A stretch of DNA of 40,443 bases from Candidatus Sulfotelmatobacter kueseliae (GTDB taxonomy: Bacteria > Acidobacteriota > Terriglobia > Terriglobales > Acidobacteriaceae): positions 48,568 through 89,010 of the forward strand of contig OMOD01000111.1 in NCBI GenBank assembly GCA_900290255.1, written 5' to 3'. Position numbers and translations under genes: made by a program. Positions 1 through 8,202 of the stretch are shown in pieces. The notes beneath the pieces are model-generated. The model made no database searches, had not been told where the DNA came from, and saw only the letters and a program-made list of their open reading frames with translations. How positions within the stretch are numbered: position 1 is the first letter of the stretch; each line of letters opens with the position of its first letter.

Positions 1-579
1 CGAAGCGGCAAGCTGATTGTTCGCGGTGCTGACACGCTGGCGGGCGTGCCGGTGACGATCGAAGCGGATCTGGTGGTGCTGGCTGCGGCCATGCGCCCGG
101 CCGACGGCATCGAGGAACTGGCACAGAAATTGAACATCGGCTACGACGAGTTCGGATTCCTGCTGGAATCGCATCCCAAGCTGCGCCCGGTCGAAACCAA
201 CACGGCGGGTATTTTCATCGCCGGGGCGTGTCATGCGCCGAAGGATATTCCTGAGTCAGTCGCGCAGGCTTCGGCCGCAGCCAGCAAAGTGCAAGTCATG
301 CTCGCGGCCGATGAACTGACGCGCGAACCGGAAATCGCGGCCGTCAACGAACAGACTTGTGCGGCGTGCTTCACCTGCGTCAACACCTGCCCGTACCACG
401 CCGTCGAACGCGCCGAGCTGCGGACGGGAAGGGGCGCGTTTATCAAGCGCACCGCCAGGGTGAATCCGGGGCTTTGCATGGGATGCGGAACCTGCGTTTC
501 TGTCTGTCCCTCGAAGAGCGCCGATCTTCAGGGCTTCACCGAGCAACAGGTTTACGCCATGGTCGAGAGTCTGGCATGA
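1..579 (+). CDS. hdrA: HdrA-like heterodisulfide reductase subunit A, C-terminal part (5' end outside window)
   Basis: The frame is open from base 1 and stops at 577-579, so only the last 192 or so residues are seen. The visible part has the end of the FAD-binding fold (Thr-Ala-Gly-Ile-Phe-Ile-Ala-Gly-Ala-Cys followed by the Asp-Ile-Pro-Glu-Ser-Val motif). Two [4Fe-4S] ferredoxin motifs follow, CAACFTCVNTCP and CMGCGTCVSVCP. This arrangement is typical of HdrA, the flavin-containing electron-bifurcating subunit of heterodisulfide reductase-type complexes. In bacteria HdrA-like proteins work in the cytoplasm with MvhD/FlxD and partner dehydrogenases. The stop codon overlaps the ATG of the next gene (ATGA at 576-579), so the two are translationally coupled. 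The downstream partners support this over a generic Fe-S flavoprotein. The true disulfide substrate, if any, cannot be inferred. Confidence 0.85.
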   Translation, partial: RSGKLIVRGADTLAGVPVTIEADLVVLAAAMRPADGIEELAQKLNIGYDEFGFLLESHPKLRPVETNTAGIFIAGACHAPKDIPESVAQASAAASKVQVMLAADELTREPEIAAVNEQTCAACFTCVNTCPYHAVERAELRTGRGAFIKRTARVNPGLCMGCGTCVSVCPSKSADLQGFTEQQVYAMVESLA

Positions 580-1874
580 GCGAAGCGAACGTATTCGAAC
601 CGAAAATCGTGGCTTACGTGTGCAACTGGTGCACGTATCTGGGGGCCGACCTGGCAGGCACGACGCGCCTGGAATATCCGCCGAACGTGCGCATCATTCG
701 CCTGCCTTGCACCGGGCGCATTGATTTCAATCTCATCATCAAAGGATTTGAAGTCGGCGCCGATGCCGTGCTGGTCTCAGGCTGCCATCCCGGCGACTGC
801 CACTACACTGCCGGCAACTATCATGCGCGCCGGCGCTGGATTCTGTTCCGTGAACTGCTCGACACGCTGGGCTTCGATCTGCGCCGGATTCATTTCACCT
901 GGATTTCCGCGGCGGAAGGCAAGAAATGGCAGCAGGTGATCACGGAAATCACGGAGCAAACCAGGCAACTGGGGCCGTACACCGACCTTTACGCCGATGG
1001 CGGCGCCAAAGATTTGCCGGTTGGAACACCGGTGCCGTTCACGACCAGGACCCTGGCCGCAGAGACCGCACTGCGCGAACATTGCCGCAATCTTTTGACC
1101 GAAGGCACGGTGAAGGTGGTTGTCGGATACGGCGAGCGCGGCCCGGCGGTTGTGACCCGCGCTGAGGACGCGAACCGCCTTGTCTGGAACAACCGCTGCT
1201 GCAGCAACCTCACCACTTACTTGAAGCGGAAGGAAATCAAGGCGCTGGGAAAACCGGCGGTCGTGGTCAAGCCTTGCGACGAGAAGTCGCTGGTCGTGCT
1301 GGAGAAAGAATCGCAGATTGAGCGCAAAGACATTCATGTGATCGGCATGGCTTGCGAAGGCGTGGGTGAGCCGAAATGCACATTCTGCACCGCCCGCACG
1401 CCGCGGTTTGCCGACAAGACTTTCGGCGAACCGGTTGGTCCGGAAACGCCGGTTAGCCCTCCGCCAAATCGCTTTGAGGCGCTGATGGCCATGACTCCGA
1501 GGGAGCGGATGGCATTCTGGGCGACTCAGTTCGACCGCTGCGTCAAGTGTTACGCCTGCCGCCAGGTGTGTCCCATGTGCTACTGCGAACGGTGCATCGT
1601 GGACAAGAACCGGCCGATTGCCATTGACCCGGCTCCCAGCCGCAAAGGCATCTTCGCCTGGCAGATTGCGCGGGCGTTCCATCTGGCGGCGCGCTGCGTG
1701 GGATGCGGAGAGTGCTCGCGGGCTTGCCCGGCGGGTATTGATCTGGCGTTGCTCAACATCGCGCTGCACAAGGCGGCACAAGAGAACTTCGGCTACGACG
1801 CGGGTGTAGATCCGGCCGCCGAACCGGTCCTCGGGGCCTACACTCTCCAGGATAAGGAGGACTTCATTCGGTGA
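576..1874 (+). CDS. MvhD/FlxD-type [2Fe-2S] domain fused to an FrhB-like and 4Fe-4S dicluster module
   Basis: The 432-residue protein starts at ATG 576, overlapping the hdrA stop; the frame stays open upstream but only as a shadow of hdrA. Residues 8-135 match the MvhD/FlxD delta subunit, with Cys16, Cys19, Cys45, Cys70 and Cys75 in the CNWC, LPCTG and GCHPGDC motifs that carry its [2Fe-2S] cluster. MvhD normally ends near 140 residues. Here a second part follows. Residues 175-290 resemble the F420 hydrogenase/dehydrogenase beta (FrhB-like) fold, including a KPCDEKSL motif. Residues 322-384 carry Cys-rich clusters CVKCYACRQVCPMCYCERC and CVGCGECSRACP, as in HdrC-like dicluster proteins. The protein probably passes electrons between the flavin of HdrA and the Fe-S and NAD(P)H subunits encoded downstream. 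Domain assignment is from motifs; the direction of electron flow is inference. Confidence 0.8.
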   Translation: MSEANVFEPKIVAYVCNWCTYLGADLAGTTRLEYPPNVRIIRLPCTGRIDFNLIIKGFEVGADAVLVSGCHPGDCHYTAGNYHARRRWILFRELLDTLGFDLRRIHFTWISAAEGKKWQQVITEITEQTRQLGPYTDLYADGGAKDLPVGTPVPFTTRTLAAETALREHCRNLLTEGTVKVVVGYGERGPAVVTRAEDANRLVWNNRCCSNLTTYLKRKEIKALGKPAVVVKPCDEKSLVVLEKESQIERKDIHVIGMACEGVGEPKCTFCTARTPRFADKTFGEPVGPETPVSPPPNRFEALMAMTPRERMAFWATQFDRCVKCYACRQVCPMCYCERCIVDKNRPIAIDPAPSRKGIFAWQIARAFHLAARCVGCGECSRACPAGIDLALLNIALHKAAQENFGYDAGVDPAAEPVLGAYTLQDKEDFIR

Positions 1875-2866
1875 GTGAGGTCATTTCCCAAACCGCGTTG
1901 CGCGCGCTTACGGCCAAGTGGATCGGCGCCGGCAAGCAGGTCGCCGGACCCACGCGGGTAAAGCCAGACCTGATTCTCTATTCCCCGTTGCACTCAGCCG
2001 ATGCGCTTTGGCTCGAGGGTTTCGTCCGCCCGAGCAATTCGATAAAGGAGTTCGTATTCCCCAAGCAGGAGAAGCTGTACGGATATCGAATTCAGGGCAA
2101 CAGCGTCGAACTGGTCGAGGATGATGCTCCGCTTCCCGAGCAGATCGTGATTGCGGCCCGGCCTTGCGATGCGGTCGCGCTGCCGATTCTGGACAAGGTC
2201 TTCAACTGGGATTTTGTGGACGAGTTCTACAATCGCCGGCGTGAGGCCACTACGGTTATCACATTGGCATGCACCGTGGCCGATGAAAGCTGCTTCTGCA
2301 CGTCGGTGGGGCTCAGTCCGGTCTCAGAACGCGGCTCCGACGTCATGCTGTTCGACATTGGGGAACATAACTACGAAGTCCTTTGCCTGACAGATAAAGG
2401 CCGCGCGCTGTTCGATGGCAAGACTGAGAAATCCGGTCAGACCGTCAGGGCGACCGCGGCTCCCGAAAAGAAATTCAAACCAGAAACTATCCGCTCGTTT
2501 GTCAGCCAGCACTTCGAGGATCCTTTCTGGCAGGAACATGCGCTCGCCTGCGTGGGCTGCGGCACCTGCGCCTTCACTTGCCCGACCTGCCACTGTTTCG
2601 ACATCGTGGACGCCGGCCCGGCGGCGGGCAATGTGCGGGTCCGCACCTGGGATTCGTGCCAGTTCCCGATTTTCACGGCGCACGCTTCCGGTCACAACCC
2701 GCGTCCGGCGCAAGCCAGCCGCCAGCGCCAACGCATGCTGCACAAGTTCGCCATCTACCCGGAGAAGTTCGGTGAAATCCTGTGCACCGGCTGCGGCAAC
2801 TGCACGCGCAACTGTCCGGAAGGCATTGGCGTTTTGAGCGTCGCCATGGAGATTGACCGTGCGTAA
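1871..2866 (+). CDS. Hydrogenase/sulfur reductase beta-like 4Fe-4S dicluster protein (AsrA/HydB-like)
   Basis: The 331-residue cytoplasmic protein starts at GTG 1871, overlapping the previous stop (GTGA). The N-terminal half has an ARPCDAVALPILD motif and a CTVADESCFC segment, as in the beta subunits of group 3b NiFe hydrogenases, sulfhydrogenase and AsrA of anaerobic sulfite reductase. The C-terminal half has two [4Fe-4S] motifs, CVGCGTCAFTCPTCHC (residues 227-242) and CTGCGNCTRNCPEG (305-318). In those families this subunit wires the flavoprotein gamma subunit to the rest of the complex. No hydrogenase large or small subunit gene follows, so here the partner is more likely the HdrA/MvhD pair than a hydrogenase. 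An FlxB/FlxC-like role in a Flx-Hdr complex is plausible but inferred. Confidence 0.8.
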   Translation: MSEVISQTALRALTAKWIGAGKQVAGPTRVKPDLILYSPLHSADALWLEGFVRPSNSIKEFVFPKQEKLYGYRIQGNSVELVEDDAPLPEQIVIAARPCDAVALPILDKVFNWDFVDEFYNRRREATTVITLACTVADESCFCTSVGLSPVSERGSDVMLFDIGEHNYEVLCLTDKGRALFDGKTEKSGQTVRATAAPEKKFKPETIRSFVSQHFEDPFWQEHALACVGCGTCAFTCPTCHCFDIVDAGPAAGNVRVRTWDSCQFPIFTAHASGHNPRPAQASRQRQRMLHKFAIYPEKFGEILCTGCGNCTRNCPEGIGVLSVAMEIDRA

Positions 2867-3692
2867 CGTCTACGAACCCGATCTGATGGAAGTGATCTCG
2901 GTCCGCCAGCAGACGCCCGATGTGAAATCGGTATCGGTGAAGTTCGCCGATCCGGAACGGGCACGGGTGTTTTCCTTCAAGGTCGGGCAGTTTGGAATCT
3001 TTTCCGCTTTCGGCTATGGCGAATCCACCTTCAACATATGCTCCAGTTCGAACTGGAAGGACCACATTGATTTCTGCTTCCGCAAGGTCGGCCGCGTCAC
3101 CGAAGGCCTGTGGAAGATCGAAGAGCGGGACATGATCGGGTTTCGAGGGCCGTATGGTAACGGCTATCCCATGGACGCGTGGAAGGGGCACGACCTGATC
3201 TTCCTGGGCGGCGGAATCGCCATGCCGCCGATCCGCTGCGCGGTGTGGTATGCGCTGGAGAATCGCGCCGACTACGGCGAGATTACTATCGTTTACGGCG
3301 CCCGCACCGTGGCCGACCTGGTCTATGTGGATGAACTCGACAAATGGGCCGAGTTCGACCGCGTGCGCGTAATCCGCTGCGTGGATCCGGGCGGCGAGAC
3401 TCCTGACTGGAAAGGGGAGATCGGCTTTGTGCCTCACGTCTTCGAACGGGCGCAGGTGAAAGCGAAAGATCCGATTGTGCTGGTCATCGGGCCTCCGATC
3501 ATGATCAAGAACACCCTGCCGATCCTCGACAAGATGGGCGTTTCGCCGGCCTCGGTTTATACCAGCATCGAGAACCGGATGAAATGCGGCATCGGCAAGT
3601 GTGGGCGGTGCAACGTGGGTCCGATCTACGTTTGCAAGGAGGGGCCGGTGCTCACCATGGAGCAGTTGCAAGGATTGCCGGCCGATTACTGA
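2859..3692 (+). CDS. FAD/NAD(P)-binding oxidoreductase gamma subunit (AsrB/HydG/FlxA-like)
   Basis: I chose GTG 2859 because GGAG at 2848-2851 sits 7 bases upstream; TTG 2853 is in frame but poorly placed. The start overlaps the previous gene by 8 bases. The 277-residue protein belongs to the ferredoxin-NADP reductase superfamily. It has a flavin-binding beta barrel (residues about 5-100, with an ESTFNICSSS motif), a nucleotide-binding fold beginning GGGIAMPPIR, and a C-terminal [2Fe-2S] motif CGIGKCGRCNVG with a later Cys in VCKEG, as in AsrB, HydG and dihydroorotate dehydrogenase PyrK. It should oxidise NADH or NADPH, or the reverse, and feed electrons through the preceding Fe-S subunits. 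It is the last gene of the operon; a convergent pilin gene follows. Cofactor preference cannot be read from the sequence. Confidence 0.85.
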   Translation: MRNVYEPDLMEVISVRQQTPDVKSVSVKFADPERARVFSFKVGQFGIFSAFGYGESTFNICSSSNWKDHIDFCFRKVGRVTEGLWKIEERDMIGFRGPYGNGYPMDAWKGHDLIFLGGGIAMPPIRCAVWYALENRADYGEITIVYGARTVADLVYVDELDKWAEFDRVRVIRCVDPGGETPDWKGEIGFVPHVFERAQVKAKDPIVLVIGPPIMIKNTLPILDKMGVSPASVYTSIENRMKCGIGKCGRCNVGPIYVCKEGPVLTMEQLQGLPADY

Positions 3693-3758
3693 AGGTCGCC
3701 TCTCTGAGCCGCCGCGCACTTCTGACGCGGACCAGTCAGGAAGTGTGCACCGAGCGGC

Positions 3759-3923
3759 CTATTGAATCGCGCTCGCCGCGCTGGAGAAGACGTTGTTGGC
3801 GTTGGAACCAACCAGCCGGATCGTACCGACCACGATCACCAGGATGACGGCCAGCATTACTGCATATTCGGCAATGTCCTGACCCTTGTCTTCCCTCCAG
3901 AGTCTGCCCAGTAGCATTGTCAT
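3759..3923 (-). CDS. Flp/Fap-type IVb pilin, 54 residues
   Basis: This short gene is read from the complement: ATG at 3923-3921, TAG at 3761-3759. A strong GGAGG (complement of 3929-3933) lies 5 bases before the start. The product begins MTMLLGRLWREDKGQDIAEY, then has about 18 hydrophobic residues, then a Ser/Ala/Asn-rich end (NANNVFSSAASAIQ). The Gly-Gln-Asp-x-Ala-Glu-Tyr signature, in which Glu follows the prepilin peptidase site by five residues, is diagnostic of Flp pilins of Tad systems. It would be cleaved after the Gly and assembled into thin adhesion pili. No tad assembly genes are in the window; in Acidobacteriota lone flp genes are common and may be served by a distant tad locus. 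The family call is sure; actual assembly is inferred. Confidence 0.88.
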   Translation of the reverse strand: MTMLLGRLWREDKGQDIAEYAVMLAVILVIVVGTIRLVGSNANNVFSSAASAIQ

Positions 3924-4102
3924 AAGGACCTCCCCATATCAGTCTGCTCAGACAAGATCGTTGCCTTCATACTACTCTCTCTTCTACTGAGCACACGCTT
4001 GCCAAGATTAGACCGGAATTCCGTAAGCGTGGGTACGTCACTATGGTAATCTCGCTCGCCTTGCGGTGGGACCTGATTGTCGTAGAGTACCAAGTTCAAC
4101 AA

Positions 4103-4137
4103 GATGCCGGGCACGGCGTTGCGGTGCGCCCGGCATC
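4103..4137 (-). terminator. GC-rich hairpin, possible second terminator
   Basis: Perfect 10-base arms (GATGCCGGGC at 4103-4112 and its complement at 4128-4137) enclose a 15-base loop. It lies 54 bases beyond the stop of the minus-strand isomerase gene. Read on the minus strand it is followed by TTGTTGAAC, only a weak T tract. It could be a transcription terminator or an mRNA-stabilising stem. Confidence 0.4.
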
Positions 4138-4157
4138 CCGCTGATTCTGTCGGAATT

Positions 4158-4189
4158 GAACCTGCCCAACCAGAGGGAGGGGCAGGTTC
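4158..4189 (-). terminator. Hairpin directly after the isomerase stop codon
   Basis: Perfect 10-base arms (GAACCTGCCC at 4158-4167 and its complement at 4180-4189) surround a 12-base loop. The stem begins one base after the TGA of the minus-strand gene (4193-4191). There is no run of T, so it is a terminator-like stem, not a textbook intrinsic terminator. Confidence 0.5.
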
Positions 4190-4190
4190 C

Positions 4191-5054
4191 TCAGACCTGC
4201 AGATCGCGAAGGTAGGGCACGCTGGCTTTCATCATCTCCAGGTTCATTTCGACGAAATAGTTCTTGATGCCGCCGGTTTTCGCCGCGGTAAAGATCTTCT
4301 TCCAATCGAGAGTATCCTGGCCCACGGGCGTGATTTTCCTGGTTGAGGCCGACCAGCCCTGCACGTGCATCGAGACGAAGCGTCCGGGATATTTGGTGAA
4401 ATACTCGGCCGCATCGTAGCCCCGGCTGATGGTCGAAACCTGGAACTGGAACTTCACGAACTTAGGGTCGAGCAGGTCGAACAGCACGTCGTAGGTACGC
4501 TTGCCATCCACGGTGGAGAGCTCGAAGTTTTCATTGTGCAGCCCCTGCTGAATGCCCGCTTTGGCCGCCTTTTCACCCATTTTGTTGTATTCGTCGGCCG
4601 CCCGTTTTACATCGTCCATGGTCGGTTTTTCCGGCCCGTCGAGGCTGGGCACGAGCATTTGCGTCAGGCCGACGTCTTTCGCCCAGGCAATCCGATCTTC
4701 CTGATTCTTGCGGAGTTCGTCGATGCCGAAGTGAGAACTCACGCATGTGACCCCGGCATCGCCGAGGATCTTGCGCAGTTGCGTTCCTGAGTACTTGGCG
4801 AGGCCGGCGAAACCGGAATCGGCGTAACCTACCGGCGAACACAATTCAATCGACTGGAACCCGGCGTCGGCAAGCTGTTTGATTGTGGCGGGAAAATCCT
4901 TCTCGATCATGTTCCGGACCGGCCAGGTCTGACACCCGATCGGCATGCCCAGCGGATTGGCGCGAAGCTCCAGAGCGCTGGTAGAAAGAACACCGGCCGC
5001 AGCGGCACACGTCGCCGCATCCTTCAAGAATTCCCTCCTCGAAATAACCGACAT
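4191..5054 (-). CDS. Tat-exported sugar phosphate isomerase/epimerase-like protein (xylose isomerase-like TIM barrel)
   Basis: The start ATG at 5054 is preceded by GGAGG with good spacing; an upstream in-frame start at 5084 would overlap the preceding gene and lacks a site. The 287-residue product opens with a Tat signal (SRREFLKDAA plus an Ala-rich hydrophobic stretch), so it is probably exported folded to the periplasm. The rest is an AP-endonuclease-2/xylose-isomerase-like barrel, with strand-end motifs such as GFQSIELCSP, CVSSHFG, GLHNENFE, VKFQFQVSTI and FVSMHVQGW. In related enzymes Glu/Asp/His residues at these places bind a divalent metal; the QFQVS segment has Gln where an Asp is usual, so one ligand may be missing. 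It lies 17 bases after the Gfo/Idh gene, with which such proteins often pair in sugar epimerisation. The substrate is unknown. Confidence 0.8.
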   Translation of the reverse strand: MSVISRREFLKDAATCAAAAGVLSTSALELRANPLGMPIGCQTWPVRNMIEKDFPATIKQLADAGFQSIELCSPVGYADSGFAGLAKYSGTQLRKILGDAGVTCVSSHFGIDELRKNQEDRIAWAKDVGLTQMLVPSLDGPEKPTMDDVKRAADEYNKMGEKAAKAGIQQGLHNENFELSTVDGKRTYDVLFDLLDPKFVKFQFQVSTISRGYDAAEYFTKYPGRFVSMHVQGWSASTRKITPVGQDTLDWKKIFTAAKTGGIKNYFVEMNLEMMKASVPYLRDLQV

Positions 5055-5071
5055 GATGCCTCCTTTATGAG

Positions 5072-6610
5072 CTACAGTTCCCATCCCTTGCGGCGCTCCG
5101 GGCTCACGAACTTCTGTGCGGCCTCAGAGTTGGTGATCTTCAAGTTGGGGCGATCCCAACCCAGCTTTTCTCCAATGCGGGTCGCGACATTGCCCAGGAG
5201 CAAGGTCTCGGTGACCATCCCCGAAAACTCGAAATTGCCGCCGGGCTTGTCTTTCCCTCCCTTACAGGCATCGAGCCATTCGCGTTCATTGCCCGGCGAC
5301 CGAGGTAGAGTTTTCGGCGGCTGCTTGTAGCCGTCCATCTTTGATTGAGGAATAAGGCCAGGGTGACCGCCGCTGAATGAGCAAAGAATCTTGCCGCGGT
5401 CGCCGACGAAAAGCAATCCTTCGTCTTCCTCGCCCTCGCCCTTGAGCGGGCGGCCTTCTTCCAATTCCTCGGGACGAGCCGGCTTCAGGCCACCGTCGTA
5501 CCAGTTGAACTTCACCGGCGGCATATCGCCCCTGGCGGCGAAGTTGTAGCGGACGATCGAGGCTTGGGGGAAGGTTTCGTCGTAACGGTCGGTGGAGCTG
5601 GCTTCCACACTCACCGGCGCTTCGAGCTTCAGGACGCGGAAAATTGTGTCGAAGCTGTACGAACCCATGTCGCCCAGAGCGCCGCTGCCAAAGTCATACC
5701 AGCCGCGCCAGACAAACGGCAGGTAGGCATGGTGGAAGGGACGCTCCGGAGCGGGGCCGAGCCACAAATCCCAATCCAGGCCTTCGGGCACCGGCTCCGC
5801 TTCCTTGGGGTGCTCCAGGCCTTGCGGCCAAAACGGCCGGCTTGACCAGTTCATGACCTCGCGCACGGGGCCAATCGCGCCGCCCCAAATCCATTCGCAG
5901 AGCAGGCGCGTGGCTTCCGAGGCCTGATTGCCAACCGCAATCTGCGTGGCCACGCCGGTTTCGCGAGCGACTTCGGCCATGCGCCGCGCCTCATAGATGG
6001 TGTGGGTCAGAGGCTTCTGGCAGAAGACGTGTTTGCGCTTCTTCATGGCGGCCACGGACACGGCCGCATGCAGGTTGTCGGTGGTGCACACAACCACGGC
6101 GTCGAGGTCTTTCTGTTTCTCCAACAGTTCGCGAAAGTCGTTGTAGGCGGAACAGCCGTGATACTGTCCGGAGCGCTGCTGGGCGGCGTAATAGCCATCC
6201 ACGATCTTCTGGCAAGGCTCGCGGCCGGCTAGGCCGCTGGTGACGCCCAGGGAATGAGTCAACTGGATCGGCTGGTCGGGGCTGAGCCAGTCCCAGCCGC
6301 TATCCACGCCGAGCAATTTGCGGACGGAATGGCAGAACTCATGGGTGTCCCACTGCGGGTAATTCGCGGCGGACTTGGTGGCGTCGCAAACCGCCACGCC
6401 CTGTACGTCGGGCTCCCGCAGGAAGTGAAGCATGACGCGCAAACCCTGCGCGCCTACGCCGATGAAAGCAATGTTGACTTTGTCGCTGGGCGGAACGTAT
6501 CCCGCACCGCCCAACACTCGACGCGGAACGATGGTGAGACCAATCGCCGCCGCCGCACTCTGTCCGATGAATTCACGCCGCGAAACCGAGCCATTAAGCC
6601 GAGCCTTCAT
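5072..6610 (-). CDS. Tat-exported Gfo/Idh/MocA family oxidoreductase
   Basis: The 512-residue product starts at ATG 6610 behind GGAGGA. A Tat motif [13 protein letters not shown] opens the protein (residues 10-22). A Rossmann fold follows, with GVGAQG at 51-56 binding NAD(P), then the Gfo/Idh catalytic segment CQKPLTH near 197-203. There the usual Glu of the EKP motif is Gln, while the catalytic Lys199 is kept. The C-terminal half is the substrate-binding alpha/beta domain. Members oxidise or epimerise sugars, or act as glycosidases with a bound nucleotide; Tat export with pre-bound cofactor is known for this family. It sits first in a short operon with the isomerase-like gene downstream, next to rhamnosidase and rhamnose isomerase genes, so a role in handling sugars released in the periplasm is likely. 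Confidence 0.87.
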   Translation of the reverse strand: MKARLNGSVSRREFIGQSAAAAIGLTIVPRRVLGGAGYVPPSDKVNIAFIGVGAQGLRVMLHFLREPDVQGVAVCDATKSAANYPQWDTHEFCHSVRKLLGVDSGWDWLSPDQPIQLTHSLGVTSGLAGREPCQKIVDGYYAAQQRSGQYHGCSAYNDFRELLEKQKDLDAVVVCTTDNLHAAVSVAAMKKRKHVFCQKPLTHTIYEARRMAEVARETGVATQIAVGNQASEATRLLCEWIWGGAIGPVREVMNWSSRPFWPQGLEHPKEAEPVPEGLDWDLWLGPAPERPFHHAYLPFVWRGWYDFGSGALGDMGSYSFDTIFRVLKLEAPVSVEASSTDRYDETFPQASIVRYNFAARGDMPPVKFNWYDGGLKPARPEELEEGRPLKGEGEEDEGLLFVGDRGKILCSFSGGHPGLIPQSKMDGYKQPPKTLPRSPGNEREWLDACKGGKDKPGGNFEFSGMVTETLLLGNVATRIGEKLGWDRPNLKITNSEAAQKFVSPERRKGWEL

Positions 6611-6700
6611 GATTCCTCCTTGTTATTCCTCCTTGAACGATGACCAAAGAAACCAAGTAAGTTTGGACCCTTCAGAAACGGATGTTCCGCTTCAGGGTCG

Positions 6701-7990
6701 CTACTGACCTGCCAGTTTCGCCACTGGAACCAGTACGTAACGGTGGGGAACCGGCTGCACGTCCTTCCGTTGCTGTTCCACGACTGCTTTCCAGGCGGCG
6801 TCAAGCTCTTTGACGGTGTCGTGGTCCAAAGGCGTGCGCGCATCCTGGCCCATCGTAAAGCGCATACTCTCGATCGAGTCTTTCCGTTCAGTGTCGAATG
6901 CGACCAGCAGAGCCTGCTGCAGCATGGGCGTATCGAGCCGAGCCAAGTCTACTCCTCCGGCCAACTGTTCGGCGCTGAACTCGGCAATCTTACGGTCGTC
7001 GACTTGCAGCGAGTAATTCCCCGGCGCTAAGCCGGAAATCTGCAGGGTTTCGCGATCCAGGGCCTGATCCAAATCGGAGACTTTTTCCACCATCCCAAGA
7101 AACGGGTCCGCTTTTGCGGCAGGCAGAGGAAGGGGCAGCGCATGGTCCAGTTGTACCCAGGCTAGAGAGGTCTTGGTCTTGCGGACATCCGCAACGGAAG
7201 TGTTGACCGAGTTCGTGACGTTCGCCTTTGCCGCATCCAGCGTCACCGCGGTCACAAGCGCCGGCGCGTTCCATGATTTCAATACCGCCTCAGCCATCAG
7301 CCAATGCACGCCCGAACCGGGATGCACGCGGTCCTGCATCAGGGTGGTGGAGAACGCTGCATTCTCCGCCTTGGCGCGCGTCAGCGCCGCAACCACCGGC
7401 GCATTCAGATCAGCGACCTGTGCATGTTTCTCGGTTGCCAGGCCGGCAAGGAAATCGCCGAAACGGATCATGGTGGCGTTGTAGTCCGGTTCAAACTCAG
7501 GCGCACGGGTTATGTCGTCGTGTGGAGAAGGCCGCAGCAGATATAAACGCACCGAGGGGAGCTTAGCCTGAATCGCATCCACCATGTGCCGGTAACCGTC
7601 GGCGAAGGTGCGCAATATGCCCTCGTCATAAGGCCGGTAATAGCCGTCATTCATGCCGAGCATGATGGTGACAACCGTCGGTTGGTAGGCAAACACATCG
7701 CGTTCCAGACGAAGATCAATGGGACCAGCCCAACCGCCGCTGACCTTGTCTCCGCCCACGCCGGAGTTCACGAATGTGATCTTGCGGTCTGGAAAGCGAG
7801 TGAGCACGTACTCCTCTATATAGGTTGTGTAGAGCCGCTGCTCGGTGATGCTGTCACCGTAAAAGGCGACGCGGTCCCCGTCGCGAAGCGCAAAATCCGC
7901 CGACGAATTGGACCCGGACGGCACCTGTGCAAAGCACAAGCCGGACAGGAAAATGGCGATTATCATCATTTGCCAATACGGAATTCTCAT
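6701..7990 (-). CDS. Secreted SGNH/GDSL hydrolase, acetylesterase-like
   Basis: I place the start at ATG 7990 because GGAG lies 7 bases upstream and a signal peptide follows at once (MRIPYWQMMIIAIFLSGLCF, cut near Ala-Gln); the longer frame to 8164 only reads through a repeat element. The 429-residue protein has all SGNH blocks: GDSIT with catalytic Ser47, Gly80 in SGVGGD, Asn114 in GMND, and Asp220/His223 in DRVHP. The SGNH domain ends near residue 240. About 190 further residues without clear family follow and may bind carbohydrate or form a second domain. Many exported SGNH enzymes deacetylate plant polysaccharides. The adjacent alpha-L-rhamnosidase gene suggests acetylated rhamnogalacturonan or a similar substrate, but this is inference. 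Confidence 0.82.
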   Translation of the reverse strand: MRIPYWQMMIIAIFLSGLCFAQVPSGSNSSADFALRDGDRVAFYGDSITEQRLYTTYIEEYVLTRFPDRKITFVNSGVGGDKVSGGWAGPIDLRLERDVFAYQPTVVTIMLGMNDGYYRPYDEGILRTFADGYRHMVDAIQAKLPSVRLYLLRPSPHDDITRAPEFEPDYNATMIRFGDFLAGLATEKHAQVADLNAPVVAALTRAKAENAAFSTTLMQDRVHPGSGVHWLMAEAVLKSWNAPALVTAVTLDAAKANVTNSVNTSVADVRKTKTSLAWVQLDHALPLPLPAAKADPFLGMVEKVSDLDQALDRETLQISGLAPGNYSLQVDDRKIAEFSAEQLAGGVDLARLDTPMLQQALLVAFDTERKDSIESMRFTMGQDARTPLDHDTVKELDAAWKAVVEQQRKDVQPVPHRYVLVPVAKLAGQ

Positions 7991-8202
7991 TCTTTTTCTC
8001 CACCTGACTTGGAAGTTAGTGCAGCGTGTTTCAAAAATGGCTTCCGCTGAGACCTGGCCGTTGCCCTCGGCGGCTAAAGCCGCGTCGATAGCGGTTCCGG
8101 ACGGTACCGGTAAAGCCGTGCCCTTCCCAAAACCTATCTTGAAACAAGCTGGCTCTGTTGACATCCTCAGATAAACGGGCGACTAGTTCGTCCTAGCGAG
8201 AA

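Noticed and set aside
777..1781. Long antisense ORF (334 codons) opposite the MvhD fusion gene
   Set aside because: It has no recognisable domain, is rich in Arg/His/Ala as expected from reverse reading of GC-rich coding DNA, and the opposite strand has clear Fe-S motifs.
3920..4114. 64-codon minus-strand ORF upstream of the pilin
   Set aside because: No ribosome site or family pattern; it overlaps the pilin leader and one of the hairpins.
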